From: CAYQTK01 sp964420375
GTDB lineage: Bacteria > RBG-13-61-14 > DATKZS01
Reading direction: 5' to 3'
Assembly (NCBI GenBank): GCA_964420375.1
Contig: CAYQTK010000134.1
Location: 1 to 11,662, forward strand
Length of the DNA stretch: 11,662 nt
This document shows, one piece after another, positions 6,869 through 11,662 of the stretch. The notes beneath the pieces are model-generated. The model made no database searches, was not told the DNA's origin, and saw only the letters and a list, made by a program, of their open reading frames with translations. A program made the position numbers and the translations under genes. The first letter of the stretch is position 1. Each line of letters starts with the position of its first letter.

Positions 6869-8332
6869 TTAGGGAGATAATACGATCTTCCGCGAAACCT
6901 CTCTGCCCAACGGCCTGACTTCCAACACCTTTTGCTCCGGGTTGATTTCATAGCTCCCTTCCGGATCGATCTCGATGCGGGGCTTTTGGGGATAGACGCG
7001 GTCGGGCAGATAAATGACGGTTGGTTTGGCTATTGCCGGGTCTTCTTTGAACTCGATCACGAAGCGGCCGGTTCGAGGATCAAAGGAAAACTCATTCATG
7101 TCGCCGGCAACCGCACGGGGATACGGCCTGTCGATTACGAACGCGGGCTCGCGGATGGTTCCGTCCGCATAGACCAGGTTCTTGACCCTGCCGTTCCACA
7201 GCTTGGCGCTGGCGGAGACCTCCCAGATGGTGCCGGAGAGGAACAGCTCGTCAAACACGGAGTAGAGGTCTTGAAGATACCCTTCAGCGTCGTCCCTTTC
7301 CATCTCGATGCCGTACTCGCCCACCAGCACGGGCACGTTCCAGGCGCGGGCCAGCCGCAAGTGCCTTTGCAAACCGTTCTTCATCATCTCCCTGTCCCTG
7401 CCGGTGGACAGCTCGAGCTTGTAATAACCGAGGTCATAGTAATGAGGCGCCATTGCCAGGTTGTCGATGTCTGGCCTTGTCCTGTCCTCCGCCCAGGTGC
7501 CGAGGTTCTCCAGTGGACAAGTGTCCGCAAAGATGATGTAGCGGTCATCCACCTGGTGGGCCTCATTGGCCACCGCTTCGTAGAGGCCCCCCAGCTTCTC
7601 TTCGTTCCACCACTCGTAAAAGAGAGTGCCCACGTAGCCGGACATGGGCTCGTTAATGGGCTCGAAGCCGATGACCGCGGGCTGGTCCTTGTAGCGCTCG
7701 GCAAGCATTCGGAAAAACTTGACGTACCGGTCCTGGATGCCGTCCTTGTTGAACCAGAACCGGTCCCACGAGCTGGACACCGCAAAGGTCAGGTTGTTGA
7801 GCTCCCACACCGGGCAGTTCGAGCAGTGGGGAAGTATGCGGTAGCGGCGGGCGATGGTCCAGTCCGGAAAGCCGGACCCGCAGAAGCGTCGGTGGAAGAT
7901 GTCCTGGTGGCTGTCAACGATCACCCGGATGCCCCGGCCGGCGAACTCCTCGATCATCATGTCGTAGTGCTTTAAGTACTCCTCGTCATAATTTCCCCGC
8001 TCCGGCTCCGCGGCTTCGTACATGATGAGAAGACGCACCACGTTGAAACCCAGCTTGTCAAAAATATCCACGTACTCTTCGAGCGCGGTCTCGAAGTCCG
8101 GTCGGGGATCGAAGGGATAGAAGGGGGGCATCTTGCTGCGCATGCCCGCGTTTGCTCCGCGAAGAATCACTTCCCTTCCCGAATCGTCCACGAACATCCG
8201 GCCGTCCGTTCCCAGCTCGGAGTCGGGAAAGGACTTGCCGGTATGAGCAAACATGCATAAAGAAAGAACAACAAGTATGACTGGGAGTGCCTTTACACCC
8301 TTTATCTTCTTATTCGTTTTTATCATGAACAT
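6869..8332 (-). CDS. Secreted glycoside hydrolase family 5, endoglycosylceramidase-like
   Basis: A 487-residue predicted exported GH5 (clan A) hydrolase. Residues 1-34 have a basic start (KTNKKIKGVK) and a hydrophobic core (about 16-30), a signal peptide or N-terminal anchor. A (beta/alpha)8 domain follows: LRGANAG (57-63), LGFNVVRLLIMYEAAEP (94-110), VDSHQD (139-144), the acid/base Glu228 in INEP and the nucleophile Glu339 in VGEYG. Residues about 400-487 form a beta-rich tail as in endoglycosylceramidases, which release the glycan from ceramide. The ATG at 8332 is chosen because AAAGGAG lies 7 bases upstream and the signal peptide starts there; the frame stays open to 8563 but that extension has no homology-like features and runs into a repeat element. 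A different beta-glycoside target is possible. The gene converges on the operon with an 87-bp gap. Confidence 0.85.
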   Translation of the reverse strand: MFMIKTNKKIKGVKALPVILVVLSLCMFAHTGKSFPDSELGTDGRMFVDDSGREVILRGANAGMRSKMPPFYPFDPRPDFETALEEYVDIFDKLGFNVVRLLIMYEAAEPERGNYDEEYLKHYDMMIEEFAGRGIRVIVDSHQDIFHRRFCGSGFPDWTIARRYRILPHCSNCPVWELNNLTFAVSSSWDRFWFNKDGIQDRYVKFFRMLAERYKDQPAVIGFEPINEPMSGYVGTLFYEWWNEEKLGGLYEAVANEAHQVDDRYIIFADTCPLENLGTWAEDRTRPDIDNLAMAPHYYDLGYYKLELSTGRDREMMKNGLQRHLRLARAWNVPVLVGEYGIEMERDDAEGYLQDLYSVFDELFLSGTIWEVSASAKLWNGRVKNLVYADGTIREPAFVIDRPYPRAVAGDMNEFSFDPRTGRFVIEFKEDPAIAKPTVIYLPDRVYPQKPRIEIDPEGSYEINPEQKVLEVRPLGREVSRKIVLSP

Positions 8333-8381
8333 TTGACGTCTCCTTTTGATTTGCGGCTTATGATACTGTTTCAGACTCGTA

Positions 8382-8410
8382 AATCTATCATTATTGTTTG
8401 CTTTCATCAA
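8382..8410 (-). promoter_or_regulatory. Candidate sigma70 promoter of the GH5 gene
   Basis: Read on the - strand, TTGATG (8410-8405) is followed by a 17-bp spacer and TAGATT (8387-8382), with a TG two bases before the -10 hexamer (extended -10). Transcription would start near 8375, leaving a leader of about 43 bases before the ATG at 8332. It lies just outside the mobile element that starts at 8427, so it may have survived the insertion. Each hexamer matches consensus at 4 of 6 positions. Confidence 0.4.
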
Positions 8411-8417
8411 GCCGGAG

Positions 8418-8426
8418 TCGGGCGGT
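8418..8426 (+). repeat. 9-bp direct repeat, left copy (target-site duplication)
   Basis: TCGGGCGGT directly abuts the left end of the transposon-like element. The identical nonamer, in the same orientation, abuts the right end at 9144-9152. Bases on the outer sides of the two copies differ, so the repeat is exactly nine bases, a length typical of several transposon families. Confidence 0.75.
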
Positions 8427-8460
8427 GGCCCTGCGACATATTTGGTGGTCATTGCCTCCC

Positions 8461-8516
8461 GGGTGGCCCACGCAGTTTCGTCCCCGAAACTGCGTGGGTG
8501 GCAGCGCCACAGGCTG
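8461..8516 (-). repeat. Double-hairpin repeat, left (inverted) copy
   Basis: On the + strand, CCCACGCAGTTTCG (8467-8480) and CGAAACTGCGTGGG (8485-8498) form a perfect 14-bp stem with a four-base TCCC loop. A second small hairpin, GTGGC-AGC-GCCAC (8498-8510), follows at once. Its reverse complement matches 8920-8975 at 46 of 56 positions. The perfect long stem could also act on transcripts from either side, but no T-tract follows. Confidence 0.8.
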
Positions 8517-8598
8517 AACGCCTCCCCATGATGCCCCCCGGCAGTCGCGATGGTGGATGCCACAGCCGAAGCTGGTCACATGAAAATTCAGAAGCTGC

Positions 8599-8636
8599 GT
8601 GCGAGCGACTTAAGTCGCGACTTCCGTCGCGCGCAC
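8599..8636. repeat. REP-like structure with nested palindromes
   Basis: GTGCGAGCGAC (8599-8609) and GTCGCGCGCAC (8626-8636) form an 11-bp inverted repeat with one mismatch. Nested in it is the perfect palindrome GCGACTTAAGTCGC (8605-8618), the same motif as at 3612 and 8758. The nested dyads allow two alternative folds. Confidence 0.75.
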
Positions 8637-8643
8637 AAAGATC

Positions 8644-8663
8644 GCGGTATCAGCCGCTCGCAC
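8644..8663 (-). repeat. Short REP-like unit in opposite orientation
   Basis: Read on the - strand this begins with GTGCGAGCG, the same head as the units at 8599 and 8752, and contains a small hairpin GCGG/CCGC (8644-8657). Lying 7 bases after the previous unit and inverted to it, it makes a head-to-head pair like the composite REP units (BIMEs) of enterobacteria. Confidence 0.5.
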
Positions 8664-8690
8664 GATTATTTTCTATTCCCCAAAAAGCAT

Positions 8691-8719
8691 TTGACAAGAC
8701 ACTTGTGTTTGCTAACAAT
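8691..8719 (+). promoter_or_regulatory. Promoter-like site inside the mobile element, pointing to the GT-C gene
   Basis: A perfect TTGACA (8691-8696) lies 17 bp before AACAAT (8714-8719), with TAACAAT and an upstream TG as an alternative extended -10 register. The spacer includes a small dyad, ACAC-TT-GTGT (8699-8708). It would fire rightwards, through the REP unit at 8752, towards the gene at 9180. The -10 is weak, so this is only a candidate. Confidence 0.33.
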
Positions 8720-8751
8720 TGTTTTTGCCGCTTACAAAAAGCAGTCCTTTT

Positions 8752-8787
8752 GTGCGAGCGACTTCAGTCGCGATTTTCTTCGCTCAC
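8752..8787. repeat. REP-like structure, third GCGACT/AGTCGC copy
   Basis: GTGCGAGCG (8752-8760) pairs with CGCTCAC (8781-8787) with a bulged base, and the inner GCGACT-TC-AGTCGC (8758-8771) is a 6-bp-arm palindrome. It has the same orientation and the same head (GTGCGAGCGACTT) as the copy 153 bases upstream at 8599. Confidence 0.72.
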
Positions 8788-8919
8788 CCGGTATGCGTCA
8801 TTTCAATCTTGAAAAGACTCTGCTCAACTGGACCCTTACCCCCCATCCGGAGCAATGTTCGTTGTAAAGGATTGATCCCCTCTCATGATGCCGGGAAGAT
8901 AGCATGGTTTGGGAACAAT

Positions 8920-8975
8920 CAGCCGGTGGCTTCGCCATCCACGCAGTTTCGAGGACAAAACCGCGTGGGCTATCC
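8920..8975 (+). repeat. Double-hairpin repeat, right copy
   Basis: It matches the reverse complement of 8461-8516 at 46 of 56 positions, including an unbroken CCACGCAGTTTCG. The long stem is decayed relative to the left copy (11-bp arms with one mismatch, eight-base loop), and the small hairpin GGTGGC-TTC-GCCATC (8925-8939) comes first. It lies 145 bp from the right terminal repeat, against 11 bp on the left side. Confidence 0.75.
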
Positions 8976-9075
8976 TCCCTGAACTCCCCGCTCGCTTCAT
9001 GCTCTCCCACCAATGCCTTCCTTCTCTTTCCAACCTCGCCTTCGCTCTTGCCCTTGTCTTTCTCCTGATGATTTT

Positions 9076-9097
9076 GGATACTACCAGATCAGTATCC
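9076..9097. promoter_or_regulatory. Perfect 7-bp dyad (operator-like) upstream of the GT-C gene
   Basis: GGATACT (9076-9082) and AGTATCC (9091-9097) are separated by eight bases. With a two-base bulge the stem extends into TTTTGG and CCAAAA. There is no T-tract on either strand at the exit side, so it is not a terminator. It could be a regulator-binding site or only another structural part of the element it lies in. Confidence 0.3.
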
Positions 9098-9143
9098 CCA
9101 AAAAGCAGGCCAGCGTAACAGCCACCAAACATGTCGCACACCC

Positions 9144-9152
9144 TCGGGCGGT
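9144..9152 (+). repeat. 9-bp direct repeat, right copy (target-site duplication)
   Basis: TCGGGCGGT immediately follows the right end of the transposon-like element and is identical to 8418-8426. Joining the two flanks across one copy leaves a 121-bp gap between the divergent genes that start at 8332 and 9180. Confidence 0.75.
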
Positions 9153-9179
9153 TTGCCGTATAAAGGTCCGGGTCCTAAA

Positions 9180-11297
9180 ATGTGCGGAGAGATGGAAAGA
9201 TCAAAAAGCACATTTTATATATACCTCTCTCTGGCCTGGCTTGCCGGTATTGGTGCGTTGTCGTACTTCCTGTGGGGAGAAGCCGTGCAGCCCGGCGCGT
9301 GGATGGGAAACTGGGCGTCTGCTTTCTTCGATGCCTTGTTTTCACTGCCCGCGGTTTTCCAGAGTGATCCCGGTGTTTTGTGGGGAGCGGTGGTAATTGT
9401 CGGGTGCGCGCTCTGCGGCCGGTCTGTGCCGGCCCGCATAATGAGAGAAGACCCTCCGTGGTCGATCTGCTTTGCAGCAGGAATGGTCATCCTCACCGTG
9501 CTGTTCACGGTTTTCGGCAACATCGGATTATACAAACCTGTCTCTCTTGTCGTCATTACCCTGGCCGCGGCAATCTGGGGTCTCATCGACATCCTGTGGG
9601 TGCTTCCCCCCAAAACATTCTCATCTAATAAATATCAGCTTCGGCCAGTGGAGTTCGTTATACTGGCTGTCCCCGGAATTGTTGTTCTCGTAAGCCTCAT
9701 GAACCCCACGTGGTTTTACGACACTCTCAACTACCATCTCGCTCTGCCGCGACAGTACCTTATCTCCGGCTTTACAGAACCGGTGTCATGGCATCCTTAC
9801 TCCTTCTTCCCTTCCTGTGCCGAGCTGATGCTGGGCGCCGGTCTTATAGGCGGAGTGCTTTCCGCCCAGGTCGTAAGCGGAGGGGTCTGGCTTTTTACCA
9901 TGCTCGCCCTTCGCGATACCGCAGTCCGCCATTTCCCGGAACGCTCGGGCCCGGCGGTGCTGGGAGTTTCCCTGGCCGCGGTTACCATAACCAACTCCGC
10001 GGTCCTGCCGGGGATAGACCATTTCGTGCTCCTTTTCACCACCGGGGGCCTCTTTTTTTTATGCGGCTTCTTCGAAAAGAGTGACGATGATAAGCAAGGA
10101 CTCACCGGCTGGATGATCGGCTGGGGCCTTATGGCCGGCGGAGCGGCAACCGTCAAGTACACCTCATGGCTCCAGGTGCTCCTCGTCCAGGTGATCTTCA
10201 TATCCGTACTTGCCTTTAAACATCGGAGCTTTCGGGATATCCTTCCCGGCCCGGCAATAGCCTTTCTAATCCTCCTTCCCTGGCCGCTTCGCAACCTGGC
10301 GGCAGCCGGCAACCCGGTCATGCCGGTGCCAATTGACGGCTTATGGAAAGGGCTCTCCGATTCGGCATGGCAGGCTTTCAAACAGGATGCCCACGCCATA
10401 AACCTCTCTTTCCACTCGTTGCCGGAGGTCATCCTTGCTCCCTGGAACATGGTTTTCAACGAATGGGATAAGCTTAACCAACAGTGGGGATCCGCACACT
10501 TTATCGGTCCCTTGTTGTGGATGGGAGTCCCCTTGTTTCTGCTTGCGGGCAAGAACAAGAACCGGCAGCAGTGGCTGGTGTTTGTTTACGGTATCGTTGC
10601 TTTGTACTTGTCGGTGTTCTCGTTTCGAATGGTCAGGTTCGCCTATCCTGCCATAGGAGCACTGGTGATTATCGCGGGCGCGGGCATCCATTCCCTGTGG
10701 CTCCGGAGCGAAGGCAGGCGAGTGATCCGAGTTCCGGCGGCCATCATACTTGGCGCGGTGTTCCTTTTATGCGCCGCAGTTATGGTGAAGACCACGGCCA
10801 ACATCAGCGGAGGATACTCTTATCCGCGACTCGGGTGCGACAAGCAAAAGTATATAGAACGGCTTTTGCAGGTGAGAAAAGCTCCTCCAAACTCCTTGCC
10901 CCTGCAGATCAGGGCCAACCACGTTCTTCCCGCCGACGCCACAATACTCCTGGCCGGTGAGACAAGGTTTTTCTATCTCCGGCGAGAGGCTGTGGCCCCT
11001 TACTTCCTGGTGCCTCATCCCTTTTTCGAGCTTCTAAAACACACGTCTTTTTCCGAGGCCGCGATAAGGCTGAAGAGCTACGGCATAAGCCACCTCTTGA
11101 TCTGCATACCGGAGATGGAGAGGTTAAGGCCGCAGTATGAAAAGATCGGCTATCCTCCGCCCTCTCCCCAGAAAGTGGCAAGGTTCATTAACAGCGAGTA
11201 CTGCAAACCAGTACTTGAAGACCGGCCGCGGGGATCGGTCCTGTGCAGGATCGAACCGGGAAACAAAGCTTCTTCCTCCAAACAAGGAGGCGACTAA
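9180..11297 (+). CDS. Polytopic membrane glycosyltransferase, GT-C superfamily (GT39/ArnT-like)
   Basis: A 705-residue integral membrane protein with about ten or more hydrophobic segments in the first 540 residues and a soluble C-terminal part (about 545-705). It resembles bacterial GT-C enzymes that transfer sugars from polyprenyl-phosphate donors on the outer face of the inner membrane. The signature is WFYDTLNYHLALPRQYL (178-194), with Asp181 after the second-domain membrane segment; PWPLRNLAAAGNPVMP (367-382), RFAYPAIG (486-493) and LLAGETRFFYLRR (590-602) are also typical. The start is uncertain. ATG 9180 has only a distant AAAGG; ATG 9192 has GGAGAG almost touching it; TTG 9153 is in frame but has no ribosome binding site. 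Acceptor and sugar are unknown. Its stop overlaps the stop of the opposing DUF488 remnant. The divergent GH5 gene hints at a shared glycan theme, which is inference. Confidence 0.78.
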   Translation: MCGEMERSKSTFYIYLSLAWLAGIGALSYFLWGEAVQPGAWMGNWASAFFDALFSLPAVFQSDPGVLWGAVVIVGCALCGRSVPARIMREDPPWSICFAAGMVILTVLFTVFGNIGLYKPVSLVVITLAAAIWGLIDILWVLPPKTFSSNKYQLRPVEFVILAVPGIVVLVSLMNPTWFYDTLNYHLALPRQYLISGFTEPVSWHPYSFFPSCAELMLGAGLIGGVLSAQVVSGGVWLFTMLALRDTAVRHFPERSGPAVLGVSLAAVTITNSAVLPGIDHFVLLFTTGGLFFLCGFFEKSDDDKQGLTGWMIGWGLMAGGAATVKYTSWLQVLLVQVIFISVLAFKHRSFRDILPGPAIAFLILLPWPLRNLAAAGNPVMPVPIDGLWKGLSDSAWQAFKQDAHAINLSFHSLPEVILAPWNMVFNEWDKLNQQWGSAHFIGPLLWMGVPLFLLAGKNKNRQQWLVFVYGIVALYLSVFSFRMVRFAYPAIGALVIIAGAGIHSLWLRSEGRRVIRVPAAIILGAVFLLCAAVMVKTTANISGGYSYPRLGCDKQKYIERLLQVRKAPPNSLPLQIRANHVLPADATILLAGETRFFYLRREAVAPYFLVPHPFFELLKHTSFSEAAIRLKSYGISHLLICIPEMERLRPQYEKIGYPPPSPQKVARFINSEYCKPVLEDRPRGSVLCRIEPGNKASSSKQGGD

Positions 11298-11601
11298 GAA
11301 GAGTCTGTTTCCGCGAAGTCCTCTTCATCGGCAGCAAAACCGTCTTTAAGGATGTGGATCACCCGGAACCCGCTGCCGAGAAGTTGCAAAGTGATGAGCA
11401 GGCGGCGGTGACAGCGGGAAGGGTCTTTCTCCGCGCACATCACGGCAGTGCGATATTTTACGGCTATCCGCTCGAACTCTGCCAGTCCTTTCCGGAACTC
11501 CGGCTCCCGGTCTCTTTCAGGAAGTCTTCTTTGCGCAGAGGCCTTTTGGGAGCCTGTTTTGCCGGCATTCCCCCCAGCCGGTCGCCAAGGTAAGAGTACT
11601 T
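11294..11601 (-). pseudogene. DUF488-family gene remnant, frameshifted and 5'-truncated
   Basis: Two - strand frames together spell a DUF488-type protein. The upstream part reads YSYLGDRLGGMPAKQAPK (starting at about 11598), then stops at TAG 11464-11466. The downstream frame reads EFRKGLAEFERIAVKYRTAV, then MCAEKDPSRCHRR, the family's conserved cysteine/histidine block, then GFRVIHILKDG, ending at TAG 11294-11296. The frame change lies near 11515-11535. The usual DUF488 N-terminus (about the first 50-60 residues) is absent: homology-like sequence begins at YLGD and what precedes it is unlike the family. The molecular function of DUF488 proteins is not well defined. The last codon overlaps the opposing gene's stop by three bases. 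The frameshift could be a sequencing error, but the missing N-terminus also argues for a dead gene. Confidence 0.7.
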
Positions 11602-11662
11602 AGAGCCTGTTGCGAAACGGAGGTTTAATTTACTTTTGCGGCGCTGTTCTGGAGTGCGGCAG
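11602..11662. mobile_element. Possible insertion-sequence terminus (element continues beyond the window)
   Basis: Just where the DUF488 homology stops, the sequence changes to GAGCCTGTTGCGAAACGG and an AT-rich segment with no gene-like content. Many insertion sequences begin with a similar GA-x-CTGTTGC-AAA type end, and an insertion here would explain the missing 5' half of the DUF488 gene. The other end and any target duplication are outside the window, so this rests on pattern resemblance only. Confidence 0.3.

Larger units (their letters stand above)
8427..9143. mobile_element. 717-bp non-autonomous (MITE-like) element with terminal inverted repeats
   Basis: The two ends, read inwards, are imperfect inverted repeats: GGCCCTGCGACATATTTGGTGG on the left and GGGTGTGCGACATGTTTGGTGG on the right, 18 of 22 identical. 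Perfect 9-bp direct repeats flank them. No credible coding sequence lies inside; the open frames there are short, overlap each other on both strands and run through hairpins. The interior holds two inverted copies of a double-hairpin repeat (8461-8516 and 8920-8975), three REP-like structures (8599-8663 and 8752-8787), a promoter-like site (8691-8719) and a pyrimidine-rich tract on the + strand at about 9000-9065. It resembles a non-autonomous transposon moved in trans, but the transposase family is not identifiable. Alternatively it is a mosaic of independent repeats. Confidence 0.65.

Noticed and set aside
6932..7975. 347-codon + strand open frame opposite the GH5 gene
   Set aside because: Antisense to a gene with clear catalytic motifs; long opposite frames are common in GC-rich coding DNA.
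8333..8563. N-terminal extension of the GH5 protein to an ATG at 8563
   Set aside because: The extension runs through hairpins of the repeat element, lacks a ribosome binding site and would place the signal peptide 77 residues inside; ATG 8332 has a good AAAGGAG.
8599..8787. Short CRISPR-like array
   Set aside because: Units differ in length and orientation, spacing is irregular and no cas genes are present; REP-type repeats explain it better.
8333..8812. 159-codon + strand open frame in the intergenic region
   Set aside because: It crosses inverted repeats and REP palindromes, starts without a ribosome binding site and its translation shows no protein-like pattern.
8836..9141. 101-codon - strand open frame inside the element, considered as a small transposase or accessory protein
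   Set aside because: It starts within the terminal inverted repeat, has no recognisable motif and overlaps the right hairpin repeat; more likely a chance frame in repeat DNA.
9159..9164. TATAAA as the -10 of a GT-C promoter
   Set aside because: No usable -35 at 16-18 bp in the present sequence or in the reconstructed pre-insertion sequence.
11243..11593. 116-codon + strand open frame at the right end
   Set aside because: Its opposite strand encodes recognisable DUF488 sequence, including the CAEKDPSRCHRR block, so the + frame is a shadow.

Overview
This window looks like chromosomal DNA of an anaerobic, probably Gram-negative bacterium. A Desulfobacterota-like host is my best guess, and it is only an inference. 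The basis is a corrinoid-type MttB-family methyltransferase encoded without an amber codon, an Fe-S sugar-acid-type dehydratase, fairly GC-rich genes that still use ATA and AGG codons, and REP-like palindromes. No rRNA, tRNA, CRISPR array or prophage gene is visible.

Region 1 (1-6781, + strand) is a four-gene catabolic operon. In order it encodes an MttB-superfamily methyltransferase, a ThDP-dependent IolD-like enzyme, an aldehyde dehydrogenase of the succinate/ketoglutarate-semialdehyde type and an IlvD/EDD dehydratase. The spacings are 55, 74 and 19 bp, and each gene has a recognisable ribosome binding site. The set suggests demethylation of a methylated, hydroxylated substrate followed by dehydration, C-C cleavage and aldehyde oxidation. 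No corrinoid protein, reactivase, transporter or regulator lies in the window, so the substrate is open. Two tandem GC-rich hairpin units sit at the left edge.

Region 2 (6782-8332, - strand) holds a secreted family-5 glycoside hydrolase resembling endoglycosylceramidases, convergent with the operon. Region 3 (8333-9179) is a long intergenic stretch. Most of it is explained by a 717-bp non-coding, transposon-like element at 8427-9143. The element has imperfect terminal inverted repeats and an exactly abutting 9-bp direct duplication. Inside are two inverted copies of a double-hairpin repeat and a cluster of REP-like palindromes. Removing it leaves a 121-bp divergent promoter region between the hydrolase and the next gene.

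Region 4 (9180-11297, + strand) is a polytopic GT-C-type membrane glycosyltransferase. Its stop codon overlaps that of a broken DUF488-family gene on the - strand (11294 to about 11601). Homology of the broken gene ends abruptly next to what may be an insertion-sequence terminus running off the right edge.
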